A DNA stretch of 64,000 nucleotides from DTFZ01 sp050260375 (GTDB taxonomy: Bacteria; Bacillota; Clostridia; Christensenellales; SZUA-584): contig JBLNCA010000006.1 in NCBI GenBank assembly GCA_050260375.1, forward strand, positions 62,001-126,000, written 5' to 3'. Numbering within the stretch: position 1 is the stretch's first letter; every line of letters begins with the position of its first letter. The translations under genes were made by a program, and so were the position numbers. This document shows positions 7,994-15,397 of the stretch, piece after piece. The notes under the pieces are model-generated. The model ran no database searches and was not told the DNA's origin. It saw nothing but the letters and a program-made list of their open reading frames with translations.

Positions 7994-9265
7994 ATGCAGA
8001 TACTCAAAAGTTTCGGGATAAGCGATAGTATACTATCGCTTGTCGCCGACGCCGAATCTTCGCTTTTTAAGATTTTCCGCGACGTGGAAGCGACAGCGGA
8101 ATACAATCAATACAAGGTAATAGACGCATACAGGCAGGAAAACATATCTCCGCGCCATTTTGCCCCGTCCAACGGATACGGTTATTCCGATGAAGGCAGG
8201 GAGGCGCTCTCAAGAGTGTTCGCGCGCATAACGAAAGCCGGAAGCGCAGTTTTAAGCCCGCATATCGCGTCGGGTACGCATGCGATATCGCTGGCTTTAT
8301 TCTCTGTACTGCGCCCCGGCGATACGCTTATAAGCGCTACGGGACGCCCGTATGATACCTTAACGGGAATAATAGGCGACAAGCGCACAAAGGATACGGG
8401 CTCGCTTGCGGACTACGGCATCGATTATAAGGAAACCGCGCTTCTTCCCGACGGAAATATAGATATGGAAAGCCTGGAAGCGCTGCTTAGACAATGCAAA
8501 CGGCCAAAGGTAGTAATGATGCAGCGCTCGCGCGGCTACGCGTGGCGCAAGGCGCTGAGCATGGCGGATATTAAAGACGCCGTTACGAAAATAAAGAACA
8601 AGTTCCCGAAAATAATTGTATTCGTCGATAACTGCTACGGGGAGTTCTGCGAGAAAGAAGAGCCTACAGAATGCGGCGCCGATTTGATGGCGGGCTCGAT
8701 GATAAAAAACCCCGGAGGCGGGCTTGCGCCCACCGGCGGATACGTGGCGGGAAGGGAAGATTTGATAGAGCTTGCGGAAAACAGGCTTACGTGCCCCGGG
8801 CTGGGAGCGGAAGTAGGCTCGTACGAAGCGTCGTACAGGACGTTCTTTCAGGGGCTGTTTATGGCGCCGCACACCGTCGGCGAGGCGCTGAAAGGCAGCA
8901 TATTGTCCGCAAAGGTGTTCGAGACGCTCGGGTTCGACGTATATCCCAAGTTTGACGGGCAAAGAAGCGATATCACGCAGTCTATAAAGCTCAATGACGA
9001 AAAGCTGCTGCTCGCATACACGAGGGGCATACAAAAAGCCGCGGCTATTGACAGCCGGGCCGTGCCCGTGCCCTGGGATATGCCGGGATATGACGACAAG
9101 ATAGTCATGGCCGCGGGTACGTTCGTCCAAGGGGCTTCCATAGAGCTCTCAGCCGACGCTCCGGTAAAGCCGCCTTATATCGTGTACGCTCAGGGCGGTC
9201 TTACATACGCCCACATGAAGCTGGGACTTATGGTAGCGCTTGCTGAGATGAACATAGTGGATTAA
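7994..9265 (+). CDS. PLP-dependent enzyme, methionine gamma-lyase-related (YnbB type)
   Basis: A 423-residue fold-type I PLP enzyme of the group often annotated as aluminium resistance protein or methionine gamma-lyase family (YnbB in Bacillus, also found near miaA-hfq). The likely PLP lysine is K238 in SMIKNPGGGLAPTGGY; SGTHAISLALFSVLRPGD is the cofactor phosphate-binding region and FVDNCYGEF holds the aspartate that pairs with the pyridine nitrogen. The true substrate in vivo is not established for this family. The ATG at 7994 is 3 bp after the hfq stop, with no strong ribosome site, so translation may depend on hfq. Confidence 0.88.
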   Translation: MQILKSFGISDSILSLVADAESSLFKIFRDVEATAEYNQYKVIDAYRQENISPRHFAPSNGYGYSDEGREALSRVFARITKAGSAVLSPHIASGTHAISLALFSVLRPGDTLISATGRPYDTLTGIIGDKRTKDTGSLADYGIDYKETALLPDGNIDMESLEALLRQCKRPKVVMMQRSRGYAWRKALSMADIKDAVTKIKNKFPKIIVFVDNCYGEFCEKEEPTECGADLMAGSMIKNPGGGLAPTGGYVAGREDLIELAENRLTCPGLGAEVGSYEASYRTFFQGLFMAPHTVGEALKGSILSAKVFETLGFDVYPKFDGQRSDITQSIKLNDEKLLLAYTRGIQKAAAIDSRAVPVPWDMPGYDDKIVMAAGTFVQGASIELSADAPVKPPYIVYAQGGLTYAHMKLGLMVALAEMNIVD

Positions 9266-9373
9266 AGCCGTAAGACCTTTCTATCAAAAAAACCCCATAT
9301 TAAGATTCTGTATGTGCTCTGAATCATCATGCGTTATACGCACTATAAAAAAACGAATACTGTAAAAATGGTC

Positions 9374-9395
9374 GGAACGACACGGAGGTCGTTCC
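9374..9395. repeat. Dispersed GGAACGAC hairpin repeat
   Basis: Arms GGAACGAC (9374-9381) and GTCGTTCC (9388-9395) around a 6-nt loop, flanked by CTACA. On the minus strand it reads TGTAGGGAACGACC, the look of a small palindromic repeat common in intergenic DNA of gut Clostridia (general knowledge; copy number here is unknown). It lacks a T-tract, so it is not scored as a terminator. Confidence 0.5.
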
Positions 9396-9484
9396 CTACA
9401 AAATATCGTTATTATTTTGTATTAATAGTGAATAATAAAAGCAACTAATACCGAAAAACAAGCTTTTATAGACGAAAGCTCATA

Positions 9485-9520
9485 TGTCATTCAGAGGACC
9501 GAAGGGACGAAGAATCTTTG
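9485..9520 (+). repeat. TGTCATTC...GAAGAATCT dispersed repeat
   Basis: The stretch starts TGTCATTCAGAGGACCGAAG and ends GACGAAGAATCTTTG. It matches the widely dispersed intergenic repeat TGTCATTCTGAGCGAAGCGAAGAATCT seen in many bacterial genomes, with a few changes. It codes for nothing credible. Confidence 0.55.
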
Positions 9521-9534
9521 CCAAATGCGGTTGG

Positions 9535-9617
9535 CCCCAAAAAGCCTCATGCCTTTTTGGGGACCCCCGTTATTTACACCCCAACAAGCCTTACGTCTTG
9601 TTGGGGACCCCGTTATT
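9535..9617 (+). repeat. Tandem pair of the CCCC/GGGG palindromic repeat
   Basis: Unit 1 (9535-9575) has arms CCCCAAAAAG and CTTTTTGGGG; unit 2 (9576-9617) has CCCCAACAAG and CTTGTTGGGG, a compensated change that keeps the stem. Both carry the tail GACCCC(C)GTTATT. The units are 44 bp apart and joined by TTTACACCCC, the same junction as in the pair at 19834-19904. Confidence 0.8.
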
Positions 9618-9642
9618 AAGCAAGCCGCTTACAGGGCCCAAT

Positions 9643-9665
9643 AAAAAACGCCCCTTGAAGGGGCG
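9643..9665 (-). terminator. Intrinsic terminator of lexA
   Basis: On the minus strand the stem CGCCCC/GGGGCG (9649-9665) is followed by six T residues (AAAAAA at 9643-9648 on the plus strand). It lies 20 bp past the lexA stop. Confidence 0.85.
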
Positions 9666-9685
9666 GATGATCACTGAGTTAAAAG

Positions 9686-10291
9686 TTATCTGAACATGCG
9701 CAGCACTCCGATAACTTTGCCCAGTATATTCATATCCTTTGTATATATAGGCTGATATTTATCGTTTTCGGGCTGCAGCTTTACGAAGCCGTTCTCGAGA
9801 TAAAACCTCTTTACAGTAGCCTCGTCGTCTATCATAGCGACGACTATGTCGCCGTTTTGCGCGTAGTCCTGCTTTTTGGCGATTATCCTGTCACGGTCCA
9901 ATATCCCCGCGCCGATCATGCTGTCCCCGCTTACGTTGAGTATAAAAACGTCGTCGGTGCCGAGCAGCGAATAGGGGAGAGATATGTATTCCTCCACATT
10001 TTCAACGGCCGTTATAGGTACGCCCGCAGCCACCTTGCCGACTACGGGTATCTGCACGAAGCGCTCCTTTGTCTGGCTGCCGTCCAGTATCATGATTGTC
10101 CTCGGCTTGGCGGGATCCCGGGATATATAGCCCTTTTTTTCAAGCTTGGTAAGGTGCGCGTGCGCCGTGGACGTAGACTTTAAGTTGAGCGCGCAGCATA
10201 TATCACGCACGCACGGAGCGTATCCGTTGTCAGCGATATAGTCTTTTATGTATTGGAGCACGTCGTTCTGGCGCCTGGACAATCCTTCCAT
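9686..10291 (-). CDS. lexA: SOS repressor LexA
   Basis: A 201-residue repressor of DNA-damage genes that cleaves itself when RecA filaments form. The N-terminal winged helix (about 1-68) starts LSRRQNDVLQYI, as in other LexA proteins. The cleavage bond is A89-G90 (KVAAG), the nucleophile is S124 (SGDSMIGAG) and the general base is K161 (EATVKRF). It has its own promoter and an SOS box upstream (10312-10361) and a terminator downstream. The same box occurs before the Y-family polymerase gene at 63217, so both are likely under its control. Confidence 0.97.
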   Translation of the reverse strand: MEGLSRRQNDVLQYIKDYIADNGYAPCVRDICCALNLKSTSTAHAHLTKLEKKGYISRDPAKPRTIMILDGSQTKERFVQIPVVGKVAAGVPITAVENVEEYISLPYSLLGTDDVFILNVSGDSMIGAGILDRDRIIAKKQDYAQNGDIVVAMIDDEATVKRFYLENGFVKLQPENDKYQPIYTKDMNILGKVIGVLRMFR

Positions 10292-10311
10292 GATACTATC
10301 ACCTCGGGTTC

Positions 10312-10361
10312 ATGATAACAAATATATACGTGCATGTCAACGACATACAAACAAATGTTCG
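10312..10361 (-). promoter_or_regulatory. lexA promoter with SOS box
   Basis: Minus strand: TTGACA (10335-10340), 17-bp spacer, TATCAT (10312-10317). Just upstream of the -35, 10348-10361 reads CGAACATTTGTTTG on the minus strand, one base from the Bacillus/Clostridium LexA operator CGAAC-N4-GTTCG. This suggests autoregulation. Confidence 0.8.
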
Positions 10362-10367
10362 TAAAAT

Positions 10368-11411
10368 TCAAGTCTTATTCCGCTTGTCGCGGAAGCTTAC
10401 CGCGCCCGAAGCGGATCTGCGGCGCTCCTCGTCTATGGCCGCGTAATGCTTTCTTGTTGTGTTTACGTCTTTATGGCCGAGCACGTCAGCGACGAGATAT
10501 ATGTCGCCCGTTTTTTCGTACAGCATAGTGCCGTACGTGCTGCGCAGCTTGTGGGGGGAAATGTTCTTAAGCGGCACGGCGATGCTTGCGTATTTCTTAA
10601 CGAGCTGCTGCAATGCGCGAACACTCATTCGTGTATTTTGCAGCGAGAGGAACATGGGGGAGTCCTGGCTGAAATTGGCATTTTCCTTGCGCTCTTCGAT
10701 ATAGCGCTCTAGAGCCGCTTTAGTCTCGTCGCCGAAATACAGCAGCACTTCGTTGCCGCCTTTGCGCAGAACCTTAAAAGCCTTGTTTTTAAAATCGAAA
10801 TCGCTGACGTCGAGCGCGCATAATTCGCTGATGCGAATGCCGGTTGTCAGAAAAAGCGTGAATATTGCGATATCGCGTATTTTCGTTTTTTCGTGAAATT
10901 CGCGCTGTTTGGGTGATAACCCGGCGCCCGTTTCGATTATGTTCAAAAGCGATAATGCTTCATTGTTATCGAGCCGTATTATTGGCTTTTCGTGTATCTT
11001 GGGAGTTTCGAGCTTTGTAGTGACATTGGTGTCTATAAAGCCTTTTTTATAGTAATATTTATATAGAGACCTTACCGACGAGAGCTTGCGAGCGATGCCT
11101 TTTTCGCCGTTTTCCACGACGGCGTCGTCCTTATAATACAGTGTAAGGTACTCTAAAAACATCTCAAAATCGTTCATAGTGATGCTTTCGAGGTCTTTTG
11201 CCTTAAAATGCTTAGTATCCATGCCGAGCTCGTTTTCCAAAAACGAGAAGAACAATCTTAAGTCGTAAGCGTAATTTATGCGCGTGAGCAGCGAAGTACG
11301 AGGTTCGATGCCTCTGAAATAATCAAGGCAGAACGGAGGGAGCGTTGAAAGCACATTCTTGAGTTTTTCAGTTTTCTGAGCACTTAACTCGGTTTTGCTT
11401 GATTTGGACAT
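10368..11411 (-). CDS. XerC/D-like tyrosine recombinase
   Basis: A 347-residue site-specific recombinase. The N-terminal SAM-like core-binding domain spans about 25-125 and the catalytic domain about 145-330. The full catalytic set is visible: R193 (TGIRISEL), K217 (RKGGNE), H287 and R290 (SPHKLRSTYG), H313 (LGHKDVNTT) and the nucleophile Y323. It is longer than XerC (about 300 residues) because of an N-terminal extension. No integration site or phage genes lie nearby and it is followed by lexA, so a housekeeping role is more likely than an integrase role, but whether it acts at dif is unknown. Confidence 0.85.
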   Translation of the reverse strand: MSKSSKTELSAQKTEKLKNVLSTLPPFCLDYFRGIEPRTSLLTRINYAYDLRLFFSFLENELGMDTKHFKAKDLESITMNDFEMFLEYLTLYYKDDAVVENGEKGIARKLSSVRSLYKYYYKKGFIDTNVTTKLETPKIHEKPIIRLDNNEALSLLNIIETGAGLSPKQREFHEKTKIRDIAIFTLFLTTGIRISELCALDVSDFDFKNKAFKVLRKGGNEVLLYFGDETKAALERYIEERKENANFSQDSPMFLSLQNTRMSVRALQQLVKKYASIAVPLKNISPHKLRSTYGTMLYEKTGDIYLVADVLGHKDVNTTRKHYAAIDEERRRSASGAVSFRDKRNKT

Positions 11412-11458
11412 TCCCTACCCCCAACTATGCGCAAAACATGTCTTTTACGCATAGATAT

Positions 11459-11947
11459 TTATATCGCCGAAGGCTCCTCTTTTTTGGAAGGCGCTTCTTT
11501 TTCGCCATTTTTGGTATTCTCTTTGATGGCCCCTCTCGCGAGCTTGTCGCACAGAGTGTTGTATTTATCGCCCGCGTGGCCTTTAACCTTTTTCCACGAG
11601 ACGTTGTGACGCCGCGACAATTCCAATATATCCTGCCAAAGCTGCCGGTTTTCCACCGGCTTTTTAGCGGCGGTTTTCCAGCCGTTCGCAATCCAGTTGT
11701 CTATCCAGCGCTTTTCAAACGCGTTATGTATATATGAACTGTCGGTGTATAACGTTACGTTGCACGGCTCTTTAAGCGCTTTTAGCGCCTCCAAAGCAGC
11801 TTTTAATTCCATGCGGTTGTTGGTGGTATCCGGCTCAAAGCCGCTTATCTGCTTTTCATTGCCTTTATATATGAGCACGGCCGCCCAGCCGCCCGGGCCG
11901 GGATTATTGGAGCACGCTCCGTCCGTATATATCGTAACGTTCTTCAT
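11459..11947 (-). CDS. rnhA: Ribonuclease HI
   Basis: Cuts the RNA strand of RNA-DNA hybrids, removing R-loops and primers. At 162 residues it is the normal size plus a charged C-terminal tail (KKEEPS). The four acidic active-site residues are present: D9 (YTDGACSNNPGPGG), the Glu of NNRMELKA, the Asp of YTDSSY and the Asp of NTLCDKLA, with the HAGDKYN loop typical of RNase HI. The start overlaps the end of proC by 4 bp, so the two are probably coupled. Confidence 0.95.
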   Translation of the reverse strand: MKNVTIYTDGACSNNPGPGGWAAVLIYKGNEKQISGFEPDTTNNRMELKAALEALKALKEPCNVTLYTDSSYIHNAFEKRWIDNWIANGWKTAAKKPVENRQLWQDILELSRRHNVSWKKVKGHAGDKYNTLCDKLARGAIKENTKNGEKEAPSKKEEPSAI

Positions 11948-12741
11948 TGCGCAAGCGCCTTAGATTTTTTTGCGCATTGTTCAACCGCTTTGATGACCGC
12001 TCCCCTGAATCCATCCGTTTCCAGCGATTTTACGGCCTCTATAGTCGTGCCTCCCGGCGAACAGACTGCGTCCTTGAGAGCTCCGGGGTGCTTCCCTGTT
12101 TCTATCACCGTTTTAGCCGCGCCGAGCACGGTCTGCGCCGCAAGTGTGGCCGCGACGTCTCTAGGCAGCCCGCACAGCACGCCGGCATCGGAAAGCGCTT
12201 CTATGAACATATAAACGTACGCAGGCCCGCTGCCCGAAACGGCGGTGACCGCGTCCATCAGCTTTTGCGGCGCGTGTTCTATTCTTCCCAGCGCGGAGAA
12301 TATGCGTTCTATAAACTCCCTGTGTTCGTCCGAAAAGTTGCTGGGCGACTCGAATACGCTCATGCCCTCCCCCACCAATAGCGGCGTATTGGGCATAAGG
12401 CGCAGCACGCGTCGATCCTTTCCTATAACGGCTTTTATCATGTCGGCGCTCCACCCGGCCGCAATCGAAACTATGGGCTTATCAAAGCTTTTTATCTCGG
12501 TTAACACAGATTCCATCACATTGGGCTTAACCGCGAGCAGTATTATGTCGCTTTCCTCGCAAAGCTCGCTTAAGCTGCCCATAGCTTTTATTCCCAAGGC
12601 CTTCAAAGCTTCAAGTTTTGTTTTGTCGATATCGAACACACGTACGCTATCAGAGCTTAAAACGCCCTTTTTAATGGCGCCGTTTATAATCGCCGACGCC
12701 ATATTGCCAGCGCCTGCAAACCCGAGACGGTATTCCGACAT
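11944..12741 (-). CDS. proC: Pyrroline-5-carboxylate reductase
   Basis: Last step of proline synthesis: reduces 1-pyrroline-5-carboxylate with NAD(P)H. It has 265 residues. The N-terminal Rossmann motif is GFAGAGNMASAI (about 8-19); the C-terminal dimer domain contains AVSGSGPAYVYMFIEAL and CSPGGTTIEAV, which match the ProC signature. AGGAGG lies 7 bp upstream of the start. It is the first gene of a proC-rnhA pair and diverges from the tRNA-Trp promoter. Confidence 0.96.
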   Translation of the reverse strand: MSEYRLGFAGAGNMASAIINGAIKKGVLSSDSVRVFDIDKTKLEALKALGIKAMGSLSELCEESDIILLAVKPNVMESVLTEIKSFDKPIVSIAAGWSADMIKAVIGKDRRVLRLMPNTPLLVGEGMSVFESPSNFSDEHREFIERIFSALGRIEHAPQKLMDAVTAVSGSGPAYVYMFIEALSDAGVLCGLPRDVAATLAAQTVLGAAKTVIETGKHPGALKDAVCSPGGTTIEAVKSLETDGFRGAVIKAVEQCAKKSKALAQ

Positions 12742-12755
12742 TTCGTATCCTCCTA

Positions 12756-12784
12756 TTGACGTGGGTTACTAAATTTATTATAAT
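12756..12784 (+). promoter_or_regulatory. tRNA-Trp promoter
   Basis: TTGACG (12756-12761), 17-bp spacer, TATAAT (12779-12784), ending 15 bp before the first base of the tRNA. Confidence 0.8.
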
Positions 12785-12799
12785 TACATTTGTCACTTT

Positions 12800-12874
12800 A
12801 GGGGAGTGGCTCAATGGTAGAGCATCGGTCTCCAAAACCGACGGTTGCGTGTTCGAATCGCGTCTCCCCTGCCA
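12800..12874 (+). tRNA. tRNA-Trp (CCA anticodon)
   Basis: Acceptor stem AGGGGAG (12800-12806) pairs with CTCCCCT (12864-12870), then discriminator G and an encoded CCA. D-arm GGCTCAATGGTAGAGC, anticodon loop CTCCAAA with anticodon CCA, and T-arm GTTCGAAT are all in place. It stands alone with its own promoter and terminator. Confidence 0.96.
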
Positions 12875-12885
12875 TACTGCTTTAT

Positions 12886-12911
12886 ACGCCGCTAAGCGGC
12901 GTTTTATTTTT
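12886..12911 (+). terminator. Intrinsic terminator after tRNA-Trp
   Basis: Stem ACGCCGC/GCGGCGT with a TAA loop (12886-12902), followed by a T-rich tract. It overlaps the stop of the convergent purB by two bases and may serve both. Confidence 0.8.
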
Positions 12912-14340
12912 ATACGCGAACGTCGTCCTTTATGTCAAGGCGCCCTTCGTACTGCCGCAGCACAGGCGCTACATGGTCGTTTATAAAGTCCTGCGTCTGT
13001 ACTGACGCGCAGCCCGTAAATTTATTGGGGTCCATTATCGCGTCTATCTCGGAAGGAGACATCATAAAAGCGCTGTCCGACTTTATCTTATCGAGCAGGT
13101 CGTTGCGTTCGCCGCGTATCTTTACGCGCTCTGCCGCCTGCATAGAATACCTGCGTATTTTTTCGTGGAGATCCTGCCTGTCTCCCCCGCGCTTCACGGC
13201 CTCCATTAGTATAGTCTCGGTAGCCATAAAGGGAAGCTCCTCTTTTATTCTGCTGCTTATTACGTTCTCATAGACGACTAGGCCCGAAGCAACGTTAAGG
13301 TAAAGGTTAAGTATCGCGTCCGCCGCAAGAAAGCTCTGAGGCAGCACGAGCCGCCTGTTCGCGGAATCGTCGAGCGTTCTCTCAAACCACTGCGTGGAAG
13401 CCGTTACGGCGGCGTTTATTGGCATTGAGAGCAGAAACCTCGCAAGTGCGCCTATGCGTTCGCTGCGCATAGGGTTGCGCTTGTATGCCATTGCAGACGA
13501 GCCTATCTGATTCTTTTCAAACGGCTCTTCTATCTCCTTAAGGCTTTGCAGCAGCCGCAGGTCGTTGCTGAACTTATAAGCGCTCTGTGCTATTAAAGCA
13601 AGGGCATTCAGCACTATGGTGTCGAACTTTCTCGGGTATGTCTGTCCCGTGACGGCAAACGAATCTTTAAATCCCAGCTTTTCGCATACCATTTTATCGA
13701 GCTTTTTAACTTTTTCTGCGTCGCCGTCAAACAGCGAAAGGAAGCTCGCGCCCGTGCCTGTCGTGCCTTTAGCGCCTCTTAATTTAAAGTTTTTCTTAAT
13801 GTCTATTATTGCGCTTAGGTCCATCAGCAGGTCCTGTATCCATAATGTCGCGCGCTTGCCAACGGTTGTGAGCTGCGCAGGCTGAAAATGCGTAAAGCCA
13901 AGGCAGGGCATGTCCTTATAACGGAGCGCAAAGCTTGAAAGCCTGTCTATTACGCCTGCAAGCTTTATTTCAATTATGCCGAGCGCTTCGTATATTGCTA
14001 TAAGGTCGGCATTGTCGCCCACGTAACAGCTCGTCGCGCCGAGGTGTATTATAGGCTTTGCCGCCGGGCACTGCTCGCCGTAAGCGTATACGTGAGCCAT
14101 CACGTCGTGACGCACGGCTTTTTCCCTCTCGGCGGCGACTTCGAAGTTTATATCGCTTTCATAGCTCTTAAGCTCGGCTATCTGCTCGTCCGTTATATTG
14201 AGGCCGAGCTCTTTTTCGCATTCCGCCAGTACGATCCACAGCTTTCTCCACGTTTTGAACTTGTTTTCGTCCGAAAAGACTTGAGCCATCTTTGTGGACG
14301 CGTACCTGGTTATCAGCGGATTTTCATATATATCATTCAT
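12910..14340 (-). CDS. purB: Adenylosuccinate lyase
   Basis: Acts twice in purine synthesis, releasing fumarate from SAICAR and from adenylosuccinate. It has 476 residues, all-helical, fumarase/aspartase superfamily. The signature loop is SSAMAYKRNPMRSERI; HLGATSCYVGDNAD and TTGTGASF are other conserved active-site parts. No other purine gene is next to it; the neighbour behind it is an M19 dipeptidase. Confidence 0.95.
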   Translation of the reverse strand: MNDIYENPLITRYASTKMAQVFSDENKFKTWRKLWIVLAECEKELGLNITDEQIAELKSYESDINFEVAAEREKAVRHDVMAHVYAYGEQCPAAKPIIHLGATSCYVGDNADLIAIYEALGIIEIKLAGVIDRLSSFALRYKDMPCLGFTHFQPAQLTTVGKRATLWIQDLLMDLSAIIDIKKNFKLRGAKGTTGTGASFLSLFDGDAEKVKKLDKMVCEKLGFKDSFAVTGQTYPRKFDTIVLNALALIAQSAYKFSNDLRLLQSLKEIEEPFEKNQIGSSAMAYKRNPMRSERIGALARFLLSMPINAAVTASTQWFERTLDDSANRRLVLPQSFLAADAILNLYLNVASGLVVYENVISSRIKEELPFMATETILMEAVKRGGDRQDLHEKIRRYSMQAAERVKIRGERNDLLDKIKSDSAFMMSPSEIDAIMDPNKFTGCASVQTQDFINDHVAPVLRQYEGRLDIKDDVRV

Positions 14341-14408
14341 AATATCACCTTAACCCCGTAAAACGCCGCGGCGTATTAAACCACGTCAAAGGCCCCCGTA
14401 TAAAGCTA

Positions 14409-15314
14409 TTACAGGAATTTTAATATATATTTCTCTAAATTGCCATAGCAAATTTGAGATATCAATGTATCGTTGTAATTGCGCCGGGCCATCTCCTCGG
14501 GCAGCTTTTGAAAATCCGCGACTGAGTCAAGGCCTTCCGGCGTGCGCGCCGCTCCGCAGAAATCCGAGCCGAATCCTACGGCATGCTGTCCGCCCAGTGA
14601 CAGTATGTATTCCATATGCCTCATTATATCACTTATTGAGGCTTTTATCCCTTTTAAAAACTCCGCGTAGAAGTTTATGCCGATAAACCCGCCGCAGCTT
14701 ATGATGTATTCAATCTGGCTCCTCAATAGATTCCTCGGGTTGGGACGAAGCTCGTAAACACAGGAGTGCGAAGCGCAGGGCGGATATTTGTAGATTTCAG
14801 TCGCTTCCCAGAAGCCCTGCTCGTTTATATGCGATAAATCAAGAGCCATGCGCAGTTTTGTAAGCTCTTTTATTGCCTCAATACCTTTGGGCTTTAGCCC
14901 GCCTTTGCTTAAAGCCCCATGTGCAAAATCGTTTTCCGCGTTCCATGTAAGGCTCATCATCCTCGCTCCAAGGCCGAAAACGTGCTCTATCATATCCGTT
15001 CTGCAGTCTATAGTTTCTCCGCTCTCTACGGCAAGCACGGCCTTTATACCGGGCTTTGAAAGATGCTCTTTGCGGGTGCATAGTATCACGCGGCCTTTTG
15101 AGCAGTTTATAAAGCTGTGCATGAAGTAAAGCTGCTTCAAGCCGTTTGCGAGCCCGCCCGGATAACCCGGCTGCACGCACGCGGCGAATATCTGAAGCGC
15201 AATTCCGCCTTTCTCCATACGGTCAAGGTCCGCATGGTCGTATTCGCTGCCGTATTGATCGGGCGTTACGTTGAATCCCGCGAAGTCGGAATGGGCGTCC
15301 GCAATCCGAAACAT
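14409..15314 (-). CDS. Membrane dipeptidase family (M19) zinc hydrolase
   Basis: A 301-residue TIM-barrel metalloenzyme of the renal dipeptidase family. Visible metal ligands: the HxD of ADAHSD near the N-terminus, the Glu of AVESGE that bridges the two zincs, and the His residues of DLSHINEQGFW and ASHSC; GFGSDFCG carries the late Asp. There is no signal peptide, so it is probably cytoplasmic, acting on small dipeptides, possibly from cell-wall turnover or with D-residues. AAAGGGG precedes the ATG. It follows rny after a terminator. Confidence 0.88.
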   Translation of the reverse strand: MFRIADAHSDFAGFNVTPDQYGSEYDHADLDRMEKGGIALQIFAACVQPGYPGGLANGLKQLYFMHSFINCSKGRVILCTRKEHLSKPGIKAVLAVESGETIDCRTDMIEHVFGLGARMMSLTWNAENDFAHGALSKGGLKPKGIEAIKELTKLRMALDLSHINEQGFWEATEIYKYPPCASHSCVYELRPNPRNLLRSQIEYIISCGGFIGINFYAEFLKGIKASISDIMRHMEYILSLGGQHAVGFGSDFCGAARTPEGLDSVADFQKLPEEMARRNYNDTLISQICYGNLEKYILKFL

Positions 15315-15366
15315 AATATCCCCTTTATAACCTTTCGCTTAAAGATTATATGTATCAGGCATAATT

Positions 15367-15395
15367 AAAAGAAGAGCCAATCTTGGCTCCTCTTT
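15367..15395 (-). terminator. Intrinsic terminator of rny
   Basis: On the minus strand GAGCCAA/TTGGCTC forms the core of a longer imperfect stem followed by TTTTAATT; it lies immediately after the rny stop codon. Confidence 0.75.
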
Positions 15396-15397
15396 AA

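Noticed and set aside
9484..9693. A 69-codon open frame on the plus strand
   Set aside because: It consists of the dispersed repeats and the lexA terminator; the peptide is low in order and no ribosome site precedes it.
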